Shown here in pieces: positions 46,677-57,944 of a stretch of 64,000 bases of DNA; within the stretch, counting starts at the first letter, position 1; every line of letters begins with the position of its first letter. The notes under the pieces are model-generated. The model worked only from the letters and a program-made list of their open reading frames with translations, made no database searches and had not been told where the DNA came from. This stretch comes from Arthrobotrys musiformis (Eukaryota > Ascomycota > Orbiliomycetes > Orbiliales > Orbiliaceae). The stretch is taken from positions 558,001 to 622,000 of the forward strand of contig JAVHJL010000012.1 in the NCBI GenBank assembly GCA_036971715.1. The letters are read 5' to 3'. Position numbers and translations under genes: made by a program.

Positions 46677-46922
46677 CTGCATTGGCTTTTTTGAGCCCTG
46701 CGCCTAAACACCCCACCAAAAAATTATTTTCTTTAATATTTATTCAAGTTCGAAACCAAACAAATTCGGAAATCAATTGGAAAAAAAAAAAAATTATTTA
46801 AAATATGCAAAAATAATTCAAAAATAATAATCTTTTATAGAGTTATTATTGAGTGGTCCCAAATGGGCTGTCTGTGCGGTGGCTGAAAAGCCCGGCAAGA
46901 GCCCAAAATCGAGCCCAATTAC
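46677..46922 (+). mobile_element. ~235-bp ACATTGGGCT-type element
   Basis: Order of blocks: CCTCTGCATTGGCTTTTTTG, CCTAAACACCCCACC, AAAAATTATTTTCTTTAATA, TTATAGAGTTATTATTGA, GGGCTGTCTGTGCGGTGG, CTGAAAAGCCCGGCAAGAGC and CGAGCCCAAT. A further partial copy of the core follows at 46930-47010. Confidence 0.7.
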
Positions 46923-47978
46923 TGACTTAATTAGAAAAAGACAAGACTATTTAAAATATTCAAAAATAATTCAAAAATATTAAATTTTCATAGAGTTATT
47001 ACTAAATGTCGGGTTAGCGGATGGCAATAAACCAATTGACCCAGCTTTGTTCCATGACAATTACATACACTTTTATCGCTTAGCAATCTGGAAGGGCAAA
47101 CCAAAAATTTCGCAAGGAAGTGCAGTAAAATCCTTGAAATTGTATGAGCGGGACTTTCGTGATCGGATCGTTTGGTGCTTTGGTTTTGTGACAGTTTCTC
47201 CTCTCGAGATTGTTCAAGGGCAACTGACCTTCTGAAGTTGCTATGGATTTTTCAGGTCGGTTTTGTGAAATATTTGTTGATGCTCATCCAAAGCAGATTC
47301 AGAGAGATACCGACAGTCCGGACGTACGATGTCCCGCGATCGAATTGACAAGATTTTCGTTCCCCGCATCCGCGAAATGAGCTTCACAGAGCAATAAAAA
47401 ACAAGTGACAACGTACTGAGGAAACCAGACATTGGCTTAGGGAGCTAAGATACATTTCTTGGGACACCAAAAATATAACGATGTCTAATAAAGCGCGCGT
47501 TTCGAATGGCTCCGGACGTTTTCGTGGATCTTCTCGCAGGATTCGATTTTGTCGGCTTTTTTCATGTTCATGGTCATTCAACAAAAAAGCGCTGAAACTT
47601 GAAGAATAGCCAGTTAGTCGTAGGGTGGCCGTGCGGATGCATATGTTCCACGATATATATGTCTGACATCTTTGGAGAGTTTGGATTCTCGACTCCACGC
47701 GCGGTGTACACGGTGTACAAGTGTGTCATCTGTAGTAGCGTCTGGCTCACGAGATAAGTGTGTTTCATGACCACCCAGCAATATTTGTAAAGGGCCCATG
47801 ACAACGGGGATGCTTTTGTGGTATTTATTCATGCTCGAGTTTTAAATGTTGAGTTCAGTGCGTGTTACCCCAAAAAGCCAGGAAACTAAAAAAGTCAATA
47901 CAAGTCCAGCTTGTCCAAGTATTACTGATACCGGTTGGTGCGAATTAAATCCAAATAGTCGAAATTGAAAGAGGCTGT

Positions 47979-48316
47979 CTATTGAAGGTCTGTCATAGCC
48001 GTGGAGTGTCGAATAGCCTTGATAAGCTTTTCTACGAATGTAGTTATAGTATCGATTTCAAAAACTCTGATGTAAATCACCAAGGGTGATCGGCACAGAG
48101 GGCAACTGGGGTCGAGGCCTCTTCTATACCATTCAGAAATACATACATCTTTATATTATCATTACCTAGTTTAAAGGAGCCGAGGAGAAAAGAAATTGAC
48201 TTACAGCAAAATATATGTCCGCAACCTACGACGACAGCGTTGTCGTATTTTGAGAAACAAATCGGGCAAAAACACAGAGAGGGGAGTTGTTGAAATATGT
48301 CTGACAATATTGCCAT
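47979..48316 (-). CDS. Small stand-alone RING-finger protein (93 aa)
   Basis: Exons 48205-48316 and 47979-48148, with a 56-nt intron (GTAAGT ... AAAG). The spliced frame gives a complete C3HC4 RING: CPIC, then VGCGHIFCYVCISEW across the splice, then CPLCRSPL. Cys and His spacing fits E3 ubiquitin ligases that recruit an E2 enzyme. Before the RING there are only about 16 residues and after it about 35 (ITTFVEKLIKAIRHSTAM), with no other domain. Splicing creates the middle of the RING, which makes a chance match unlikely. The ATG at 48316 is the first in frame; an upstream exon is possible but not seen. Confidence 0.75.
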
Positions 48317-48479
48317 TGTATTTTGAGGAACAAGGATTGATAGGTGTTATATAATAATCGTAAAGTGAGTACCAGGTGTTCGTGATTATTACCCATGAGC
48401 AAGTATGGCGGTCAAAATGTGTAAAAGCCAATATAAATGTTTTCTTCGAACCGGATTCCTTCTTCTTGGTATATTAATT

Positions 48480-50380
48480 GTCGAAATAACAAATTTTGAG
48501 TAGAATTACGGCGAGCGTCTCTCAAGATAGAGATGAGCTAGTGGTCCCTCAGACCAGTGCGGACACCTGTGGGGTGAAGTATGTACATCTGAAGTGCTTC
48601 AAACATCCAGTCCTTGCTGTCAGGGGTGTTGGTTCCTACATATAGACAAGTAAAGGTAATGATAGTTGCATCTGGGGACATATAAAGTACCCCCAGAGCT
48701 GCATTTATGATGGTAGATTGACTGGATTCTCTGGAGGCTAACTCCCAACGCTCACACTAAATACTAGCAACATTTTCAAAGTATTTTTGTACATGTGTAT
48801 ACACATCGTATGGAGGCTTGTATCTGTATGGTTGATGATCGATGGTTCTGGGTATGACATTCGGCTGGTCTTTTTCAGATACATAGTAAGTATTTGAGGC
48901 AGGGGTAAAAAAGCCCAAACTTAGATGCCAGGACACAGCACTACCCAAGCAACGAGACCAGTGGTCCATGGTCTTAACCTAAGCCTTTCGTTTTCATGTT
49001 CCCGCCGCCGCCGCCGCGCCGCCGCCACCGCCACCATCAAAAAGTAATGAAAATTAAGCTCGAAGACCACTTTTTTTCTTCGAAGGATGGCACTTTCAAG
49101 TTCGGCATTTTTTTGGCACTTTGGATTCAACCAAGATGCGCCCGATCCCACCAAAATTGGGCCAAACACCACGGATCAAGCTGGCGATGCGCGAAATTAG
49201 CCATGGAAACGGGGCTGAGCATGGTTACACAAAAAAAAACAATTATAAATTTATATACATAGGTGTGTGTTTGGAAATAAATGGCAGAACATAATTACTT
49301 GTTTCTCGATCGGGTATTTCAAAAACATTCCCTTTTCTTTTTCTTGCAAATTCACTACTGAAAGAATCGACTTTTCACCACGCCAAAAAATTCTAAAATA
49401 TATAATAAATCACTCTGAATTCAACAGACTAATTTTATATTTTTATGTTTTTTTTTTACGAAGTTATTAAACTATGTATATATATTTTAATATTTCATAA
49501 AAACGATTTAAATCAAAATAATTATGAATATTAACACTAGTAAAACTTGAATACTAGTATTTTGGGCTCTAAGGCATTGTAGTTAGCATTACTCCGTATA
49601 TAGTGTGGTGGGTAGAGATTGACATCGGTTTAACTTTATCAACTCCCGCACCTAAGGACACCGAAGGTTCCAAAGGTTCCAACTTCACACTGTCCAAAAG
49701 TCCTCCTTGGTGGCCCCACAGGTCTAGAGATCTCGAGATTCCAATAGCAACCACTTCCTTCCCAGTCGAAACCCGACCTATCGTCTCCGCCCACTTCCGC
49801 TCTCCGCTCTGCATTGATGCCGTAGTCTTAATTGAATGACTTTTCGCATTCTTTTTCACTACAAACATATGATCTGGCGGTATTATGCCTAGTAACGGAG
49901 GGGTACTGAAATAGATAGCGAAATTTGAAAATGGGGGTACGAAAATAGCATTACCCTTTATGCAAATAGACCGTAACTCAGGAAGGCCGACGAATAGGCC
50001 TACAAATAGGCCTGGAAATTTGCGAATATGTAAAGGCTGCCAGTGGGGGCTTGCTCTCCTCTGCCTTGGACCCGGAGAGATAGCGATAGGCTATAATACC
50101 ATGTTAGTTGCATGTTCATGAAGTTAAGTTGGGTTCCGGTCGTTGAAATCTCATTGCGTATATACCTAAATATATTCATATATACTAAATATAATATACT
50201 TGACTGATCATGTGAGCCTGAGGTCACACGGTTTACAACTAGAATCTGCCAGTGATTTGTGTTCGTTAAGCTCGTTGAGAATTTTAGAACATATATATCG
50301 ATATGTATCATCGATATACCAGATACTAAAATGGGCTCGCCATAAAACAGAAAAGCATTACGAGTACACTTCTCAAAATC
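48480..50380. other. Spacer with short repeats and no supported gene
   Basis: Holds a GCC/GCCACC-rich run (49001-49036) and a partial repeat end at 48900-48930 (GGCAGGGGTAAAAAAGCCCA). A 160-base tract at 49040-49200 resembles 50715-50905, sharing GGCACTTTC and, further on, CACCAAAATTGGGCCA versus CACCAAATTTGGCCA. The 17-bp TAGAGATTGACATCGGT of the GGTTTGG family is at 49613. A minus-strand frame at 49868-49569 has some protein-like stretches, but I cannot support it as a gene. Confidence 0.4.
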
Positions 50381-50384
50381 AACC

Positions 50385-50693
50385 ATGAATAAAGCTACGA
50401 AGCTTGACGTAGACAAGCCACTTCCTCCCGAACCATTGCGACTCCCGTCTCGCCGTCATCCTTCATCAACCCCGGTCGCTAAGAACCTCAAGGCCCTTAG
50501 AAAAGAGGAGATATCGGTTTTCGAGTTCGATGATGATTGTCCGACAAAAATGGGGGCATTCAGACATTTAAAATGCTTTCTAGGCAAAATTCTACGAATA
50601 CAGGGCGATCACCGCCCTTCATCGTGGCCATTGACAAGAGCGAGGTTCGAGCGCAAAAGAGGTAGTTGGAAAAAACGTCATACGAGAATTTGA
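50385..50693 (+). CDS. Hypothetical small protein (102 aa), uncertain
   Basis: An ATG in a fair start context (CAACCATGA) opens a frame with a proline/basic N-terminus (LPPEPLRLPSRRHPSSTP) and a basic C-terminus (RARFERKRGSWKKRHTR). No known domain. It ends just before a diverged repeat at about 50710, so it may be a truncated gene or chance. Confidence 0.3.
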   Translation: MNKATKLDVDKPLPPEPLRLPSRRHPSSTPVAKNLKALRKEEISVFEFDDDCPTKMGAFRHLKCFLGKILRIQGDHRPSSWPLTRARFERKRGSWKKRHTRI

Positions 50694-51462
50694 TGGTCAT
50701 CTATGGGGTCCAAAATGACTAAAAACTTCATTATCGGAAAAACAACGGCACTTTCAGCACTTTTTTGGCAGGAGAAATGCAGCCTCGATGCCAGGGAGTT
50801 CAATAGATCACCCATGTGTGGACCACGCTGGGTGAGGCTGGGAACGAGACCAATTCAACCCAAATGCGGCGGATCGCACCAAATTTGGCCATGGGAACGA
50901 TGGCCTTCAATAGAAATCGCGATTGTTTACTCAGTACTGCCATGTATAAGTTTTAACAATTAACCTTGTCAAAAAATATAAATTAAGATTACTTATTATA
51001 ATAAAACGAAAATCTTTACTTTTACGCATACAAAACCGACATAACTTGGTGTGAATAGGGCATGACATCGGGCCTAATGTCACGCAATAGGTAAAAAAAG
51101 TCCGATTCTGCGAAATTCTACTGGTAGACTTTTGTAGAATTTTTAGTATATAAAAAAAAAATTTAGAAAAAAAAAAAAAGTTCGAAAAGTTATTAAATTA
51201 AATCTTGGTACAATATTTTTAGGTTAATATAAACCTTTTTTTTTTTTGTGAAAGTTGACTTATACTTAATTGAGACGTGCGTACGTCTTATGCCAGTGGG
51301 TGATAGTGAAAATAGAGAGAATTCTTCTCCTTATCACCCAAAAGCGTCACGGTGAACATACATCCTACCCAGCCCGGATCCGACCCCAGGCACGATAATC
51401 ACGTTTGGCGCCACCTACGAGTAGTAGGGCATAGCAAGATACAGCTCGTTATGGGAACTTGC

Positions 51463-51708
51463 AGGCCTCTACATTGGGCTTTTTTGACCCCTGCACCCTA
51501 AACACCCGACCAAAAAAATATTTTCTTTAATATTTATTCAAAACCAAATAAAATTTGAAATCAATTAGAAAAAAACAAAACTATTTAAAATAATTCAAAA
51601 ATAATAATTTTTCATAAAGTTATTATTAAATGGTCCCAAATGGGCTGTCTGTGCGGTGGCTGAAAAGCCCGCCAAGAGGCCAAAATCGAGCCCAATGTAA
51701 TGCCCTAC
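51463..51708 (+). mobile_element. ~235-bp ACATTGGGCT-type element, full copy
   Basis: Left end GGCCTCTACATTGGGCTTTT; middle with TTATTCAAAACCAAATAAAA and ATAAAGTTATTATTAA; right end GGGCTGTCTGTGCGGTGGC ... GAGCCCAATGTAATGCCC. The right end in reverse reads GGGCATTACATTGGGCTC, so the two ends are partly inverted copies (ACATTGGGCT). Confidence 0.8.
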
Positions 51709-51716
51709 ATTCAACA

Positions 51717-51868
51717 AATTGTTATAATTGTTACAATTGTTATAATGGTTATAATTGTTATAATTGTTATAATTGTTATAATTGTTATAATTGTTATAAT
51801 TGTTATAATTGTTATAATTGTTATAATTGTTATAATTGTTATAATTGTTATAATTGTTATAATTGTTA
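51717..51868 (+). repeat. (TTGTTATAA)n 9-bp minisatellite
   Basis: About 16 units of TTGTTATAA, nearly perfect from 51748 on. It lies exactly between the end of a ~235-bp element and the start of a GGTTTGG element. Confidence 0.9.
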
Positions 51869-51990
51869 GAGATTGACATTAGGCAGTTTAACTTGAAACC
51901 TCAAACCAAACCAATCTAACCCGCCAAGAACGGTTTGAGTTCAAGTTGGTCCGGTTTCCAAAAATAAAAACCTGGTTTGGGTTCGGTTTC
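51866..51990 (+). mobile_element. GGTTTGG-rich dispersed element, second copy
   Basis: Blocks AGAGATTGACATTAGGCAGT, AACCCGCCAAGAACGGTTTG and CCTGGTTTGGGTTCGG match 36352-36465 in order. Confidence 0.6.
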
Positions 51991-52011
51991 GGGTTTTGGC
52001 TTCAAGTTATC

Positions 52012-52197
52012 GAAATGAATAATTAATAATTAATAATTAATAATGAATAATTAATAATGAATAATTAATAATTAATAATTAATAATGAATAATTAATAAT
52101 GAATAATTAATAATTAATAATTAATAATTAATAATTAATAATTTTTATTTTTATTTTTATTTTTATTTTTATTTTTATTTTTATTTTTATTTTTGCG
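52012..52197 (+). repeat. (AATTAATAATG) and (TTTTTA)n tandem repeats
   Basis: A 7-11 bp AATTAAT/GAATAATT array (52012-52142) changes into a (TTTTTA)n run (52143-52193). Confidence 0.85.
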
Positions 52198-52295
52198 AAA
52201 TGTTATAGACACGTGTTTAGGGTAACGTGACTAGAACAAACTACCTTTACATAGAGCCTGAGTTAAGGACGATGAATGCGAACTTTTACTGTTCT

Positions 52296-53285
<990 letters not shown>

Positions 53286-53345
53286 AGCTAGACGGCACTG
53301 GCAGTCCCGCAGCTAGTACTTAAGAGACAGTTCCCAATATGGCCA

Positions 53346-55061
53346 ATGGGTTCAGAATTTGCTATGCGTGCGATTCGGTGCGAAACGCGAAAATCAGTTT
53401 GCATATGCATCATGTTCCCATCCGACATCATGTCTGAAATATGCAACTCCCTACCTGATCGTGAAGTGCTCAAGCTTCAGCTAGTATCTCGAGCTTTCCG
53501 TCAAAATTTACCATCTCACCGTTTGAACTCTATTCACCATCACAAAACCTACTTTCTATGTGACGACGGAATCAACAAACTGGAACGTATCAGCTGCATC
53601 CCGCGTCTCGCCGAGCGCATTACGCATATTACATTCGAATTAGGAAGCCCATATGTCGCTCTTCATAAGCGATACTGGTGCGCTGGTATTGCTGCAGGGT
53701 ATCCGCAAGACACCCGAACACGAATACTCCAGTGGTACCATACGCAGATGTATTTCAACGGAGGATCGATATTGACGAAATTCATCAACAACTGCGGTCT
53801 AAAGTGTAACAGCTTAGCCAAATGGCTTTCCCTCTGGCTGCAACCGCAAAACAGCGGCCTTGACAATGAGGTAACAACGAGCTATAACGAAGCGTTTCAC
53901 AAAATCTTCACGTTGTTTGAAATACATTTAGCGACATCGCACTTTAAATTTCAGGACAAACATCGTTTGCTTGAACGCATCATATCTGCATTTCGGCTGC
54001 TTCCAAATCTCGAAATCCTCGAGTTTCAACGAACAGATTTTACGAAGGAAGACCGCTCAATAATGCTTGCAACTTGGACGTCGTATAATCCGAGGCTAGC
54101 ACAATTTCTCAAAATGAACCCTGAAGTTGAGGAGGGAGGTTTGCCGTGGGTAGATTGGCTCTCGAAGGAAACGGTGTACACACACTTATGGGAAGCTTAC
54201 CCGTCGATATTATTCTGTGCAGCACAAGCTAAGAAAAAAATCAAAGCAGTTAAAGTCGGAAGGCTTTCGAGTGAATACCCGAAGTCTGGGGCAATGATAT
54301 CATTTTTCGAGCCTGAACATGCACGGGTTAGCGTTACTACCGGACGACATACAACAGAAGCAGACTTAAATAGCTGGATAGGCTGCCATATAGAACAATA
54401 TAGGTATGCTTTTGAAAAATTGACAAAAATCGATCTATGTTTGGATGAAAAAAACAGAGAGGGATATCATTGGAACTATTTTGACATCTCACCATTGTTT
54501 CTTGAAACTGTCAGAATGGTAGAAGATCTGGTCATTTGGCGGGTTCAAAAGGACTCGGATGAGCTGCAAACGATGATAAATACCCCTAGACCTTCTGTGT
54601 TCAAGTTGCCAATTGGTCTGAACTTAAAAAATCTAAGACGGCTACAAATTGATAGTGTTAGGGTTACTTTGGGAGATTTAATGCATTTCTTAAAAACGAA
54701 TAAAGGGAGTTTGAAAGTCGTTATTTGTGGAGAAAAAACCTTTACTGACAATTTGGTGGAGAAGAGGAATATTCTAACATTTTTAGAAGATGTGAGGGAA
54801 ACTCTTAGACTGGAAGCTATAAAAATTGAATTTTTAGTTGGTAAGCAGGTGAACATGGTTCATGAGAAAAGGTACTATTTCAGTGTTTATATTAAGGGAG
54901 ATTGGAGAGATCCAATGTTTCGTGACTTTGGTATTGGAACAAAGTGTCGGTTGCTTTCAGCTGAAGGGGAAGATAAAATGCGGGATTACATGGTTTGGAA
55001 AGACACATGGGAGGAGTTCGGGAGGTTTATTATGGACAAGGACGTCGAAACTGATTTTTGA
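53346..55061 (+). CDS. F-box-like protein, large
   Basis: Single-exon frame of 571 aa. The F-box-like segment MFPSDIMSEICNSLPDREVL, then KLQLVSRAFRQN, is at residues about 23-55, so translation may begin at the ATG at 53346 or at the Met starting that segment (53412). After it come leucine-rich helical stretches (RLLPNLEILEFQRTDF; GLNLKNLRRLQIDSVRV) resembling irregular LRRs of fungal F-box proteins. Such proteins present substrates to SCF ligases, whose cullin is encoded further right at 57945. It starts about 60 bases after the remains of an LTR and microsatellite, so the promoter must lie in repeat DNA or be lost. No break in the frame. Confidence 0.75.
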   Translation: MGSEFAMRAIRCETRKSVCICIMFPSDIMSEICNSLPDREVLKLQLVSRAFRQNLPSHRLNSIHHHKTYFLCDDGINKLERISCIPRLAERITHITFELGSPYVALHKRYWCAGIAAGYPQDTRTRILQWYHTQMYFNGGSILTKFINNCGLKCNSLAKWLSLWLQPQNSGLDNEVTTSYNEAFHKIFTLFEIHLATSHFKFQDKHRLLERIISAFRLLPNLEILEFQRTDFTKEDRSIMLATWTSYNPRLAQFLKMNPEVEEGGLPWVDWLSKETVYTHLWEAYPSILFCAAQAKKKIKAVKVGRLSSEYPKSGAMISFFEPEHARVSVTTGRHTTEADLNSWIGCHIEQYRYAFEKLTKIDLCLDEKNREGYHWNYFDISPLFLETVRMVEDLVIWRVQKDSDELQTMINTPRPSVFKLPIGLNLKNLRRLQIDSVRVTLGDLMHFLKTNKGSLKVVICGEKTFTDNLVEKRNILTFLEDVRETLRLEAIKIEFLVGKQVNMVHEKRYYFSVYIKGDWRDPMFRDFGIGTKCRLLSAEGEDKMRDYMVWKDTWEEFGRFIMDKDVETDF

Positions 55062-55211
55062 AAATTGAACTCAGGCGTGAAAATGGATTTTGTTGCGCAT
55101 GCCAGTGGTACTATGTAAATCATGATTCGAACCCACTGGCACCGTATCTCAGGCTATCAAAATTGGGGAGCAAAACGAATTATTTTTGGGGAACGATCCA
55201 GCGAGAGCTGG

Positions 55212-55430
55212 TAACCTGGCCTTTACATTGGGCTTTTTTACCCCTGCACCAAAAACCCCAGCAAAAGATTATTTCACGTAATATTTTCAAAACCAAATAA
55301 AATCTAGAATCAATCAGAAAAATAGGGCATTATATTGGGCTCTTGGCGGGCTTTTCACTGGCAGCCATCACACAGACAGCTTGTCTCGTACCCAGGCCAC
55401 ACAGACAGCCCATTTGGGACCATGCCCGAC
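55212..55430. mobile_element. Rearranged ~235-bp element (left end plus inverted right end)
   Basis: Left end in plus orientation (TTTACATTGGGCTTTTTTAC, 55214 on) is followed by the right end in minus orientation (TTGGGCTCTTGGCGGGCTTT, 55337 on), which then repeats ACACAGACAG twice. The result is a hairpin-like head-to-head join. Confidence 0.6.
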
Positions 55431-55882
55431 TGAAAGGAAGGGTCTCTAACTGATTCCTGCGACCCAGGTACTGCAAAAAAATACTGTGGGGGACCCTCGA
55501 TTTCTTGGCAAGAAAATGTGTTGTTTCCCTTGGCGTTTCTTGGCACTCGTTGTCCTGGGTTCCAGCCGGCCTACCTAATGACTCTCGGTCTCAGCCTGAC
55601 TCTCGGTCTCGACTGAGAAGCGGTGGGGAAAGATATAAAATCTATTAGGATTTAGTACTATTTCAGTCGGGTTTAAGTGCGACCGAAGGGAGCACCAAGT
55701 TTAATATTCTATTTTTGGACTTATTGTTGGAACTTCAAGTTCCTAAAAAATAAAAGTAAAAACAAATTTGAATTTGAAAATTCTTAATTCCTTAATTAAT
55801 AATTGATATGAAAAATTCCGGCTAATTCTTGGAATAACTGCTGAATTCATGAACTGATTGTTACTGGTTGATCAAGTTGATT

Positions 55883-55908
55883 GCCAGTGGAACCGAAATT
55901 CCACTGGC
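55883..55908. repeat. Perfect hairpin, GCCAGTGGAA stem
   Basis: A 10-bp stem GCCAGTGGAA/TTCCACTGGC with a 6-base loop CCGAAA. The same GCCAGTGG/CCACTGGC words flank 55100-55147 at longer distance. Confidence 0.75.
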
Positions 55909-56043
55909 ACAACGTACTATAAGACTACGGCAACATTTTTAAAAGGAATAGAAACATAAATAGAATATTTTGTATACATATATTAGCTCATGGGTCTGAT
56001 GCTTGCATTTTAAACACACACACTCCCTTTAGCTCCGTCTATC

Positions 56044-57043
56044 CTACCATACATAGTACCCAAGCCAAAGGGTCTCACAACCCGACCCAATTGCAGGAGT
56101 CCAGCTATACAGCTGCTGGAAAGTAATGTTGAATTTCGCCTGTATGCTTGCGCAGCTGTCATTGCCCTGGACGTATCTCCAACCTTTACAGTTCTTTGTT
56201 ATCCCGGTTTGAATTGGCGAGGGCGTAGCGACCCCATTCCCGGTCGTAGTAGGCTTCTTTGAGGCCATGGTAGTTTTCGTCGGGGTGGCAGCCATATCCA
56301 TCGACTGGACGTTAGCCCAAAGATTCGTACAGTCGCTTTTAATCGCTGGGTTCCAGGAGACCAGTTGCGCTTGGGTGATGCCTAATTGGGCGATTATTTC
56401 GGCGCAAGTATCACCGCTTTCTACTAGTTTGAAGCCGTTACAATTCTTCACCAAGCCAATTTGGATTGGCGTTGGAGTCTTTGCACTGTTTATGGTGGTT
56501 GTGGCCTTGGTGGTAGGAGGCATTCATCCTTCTATCCGCGTGCACAGCTGTGTAATTTCGAAAGCCAGGAAGCTATGATCAATCGATCAATGCCAAAGTA
56601 TAGCTAGAGCACTTACATAGGTTCCAGCCCACAAGTTCGAACAATCGCTGGCGATTGCTGGGTTCCAAGAGACAAGAAGGGAGGTTTTAAAGCCGGGGTA
56701 CTTGGTTGTGAAAGTGTCACAAGTGTCCCCGGTATTGACTAAATCCCACCGATCACAGACAGTGGTCTGTCCGGTTTGCGTTGGTCCCGGCGGGCCTGCA
56801 GATCTAGACATAGTTGTGGTCAATTTGGTGGTTCTAGTGATCGTTGTAGTAGTAGTTGGGTCTGGTTCGTTCGTGGCTTCTACGCAATACGCATTTCCAG
56901 TCGTCAGGGTACACGGTGATCCAACTGCGGGGTTCTATAATGTTTGGTTAGTCTACTCGTTGCGAGGTTGGTGGCTTAGAGGTTATCTTGGATAACTTTG
57001 AAAACGGAACAAGTTGATCATACTTACCCAGCGGAGGAATTCA
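56044..57043 (-). pseudogene. LysM-domain protein, 5' end cut off by a repeat
   Basis: Exons 57028-57043 (remnant), 56617-56934 and 56044-56505, with introns of 93 and 111 nt and in-frame joins. The sequence shows the end of one LysM (TEFLRWNPAVGSPC) and then three full LysM modules: VCDRWDLVNTGDTC...SWNPAIASDC; NCNGFKLVESGDTC...SWNPAIKSDC; NCKGWRYVQGNDSC...SWTPAIGSGC. They are joined by Thr/Pro linkers. Fungal LysM proteins bind chitin or N-acetylglucosamine oligomers and are usually secreted. Upstream of TEFLRW the sequence turns at about 57043 into a GGGCT/GAGCCC repeat, so the signal peptide and the start of the first module are missing. The remaining frame has no stops, so the loss looks recent. 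Confidence 0.8.
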
Positions 57044-57122
57044 GTTTGGGCTCTGGGCTTTTTTTGGGTTGAGCCCAAACCGAGCCCAAAGCCCAGATTT
57101 GAGCCCAGATTTGGGCTCAAAA
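57043..57122. repeat. GGGCT / AGCCC imperfect palindromic repeat
   Basis: Repeats TTTGGGCTC, GAGCCCAAA and GAGCCCAGATTTGGGC in both orientations. It resembles the ends (TTGGGCT/AGCCCAA) of the ~235-bp family and marks the cut in the LysM gene. Confidence 0.6.
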
Positions 57123-57477
57123 TAAAAAAAATAAATTAATAATTAATTAATTAATAAAAAAAACAATAAAATATAATTATATTTGTTAGAAATTAATTAA
57201 TATTGTTTTTATTCAATTTTTTTTTATTTTTTTATTTTGTTAATTAATATTTTAAATGCTTTTAAAATAATTAAAATTCAATTTTTTAATTTTTTTTGTT
57301 GTTGTTTCGCTTAAATTACTACATAGTAAACGAGAAAACCACAACAAAACTCTTAAAAATATATAGAAATTCTATTTTTTTTTATATTTTTTGTTTTCAA
57401 ACTTGAATTTTTGAAAAAAAAAAATATTTTGAAAAAAAAGAAAGGGTTTGAGAAATGTTGCGAACGCCACATGATAA
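57123..57477. other. AT-rich spacer
   Basis: Homopolymer-rich A/T sequence with no coding frame; possibly a decayed repeat. Confidence 0.5.
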
Positions 57478-57532
57478 TAACTAGATTACAGCGGCGCTGT
57501 ACTTCAAGTTCAACCCGACTGCTCATCGTGGT
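57478..57532 (-). repeat. Module shared with 28529-28573
   Basis: Read in reverse: GAGCAGTCGGGTTGAACTTG, AAGTACAGCGCCGCTGTAAT, then CTAGTT. This is the palindrome-bearing module of 28529-28573 with small changes. A shorter piece (CAGTCGGGTTTAAGTGCG) is at 55665. Confidence 0.6.
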
Positions 57533-57944
57533 TTTAAATTTTATTTGGTTTTGAATAAAGAGGCCTAACTTATGAATACAGAGTAGGGCATGATATTGCC
57601 AGCGGAAACTCAGTAATAGTATTAAGTTCAAGTTTATTTTAAGACATAATCTTTTTGTTTTTTATTTTGAATAATTTAAATTAGATATACTAGTAAAGCT
57701 TATAATTTTACTAAAATACTAGTAGGAAATCTTTTTTAGGGGTCACCCACCAGCTGTGTGGACCTAATATAGTAACAAATGGTTAAATTGTATGAATAGT
57801 AGACTATATCCTACGGTACGATCCTATTTTCTTTCGTCGAACCCATTTAAAATCGCACATACTACTTCAAGTTCAAGTTTATTACTGAGGCGCTGCTTAT
57901 CACCACGGGGCTCAACTTGAGCACCATAAAGATCAATCAGCAAA

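Noticed and set aside
47384..47832. Minus-strand frames of 72-104 codons
   Set aside because: Overlapping frames with no domain, no clear splice between them, and no clear start; left as unsupported.
55100..55150. GGTTCGAATC-like B-box on the minus strand, possible tRNA
   Set aside because: No matching A-box, acceptor stem or anticodon arm can be folded around it; it lies within an inverted GCCAGTGG pair.
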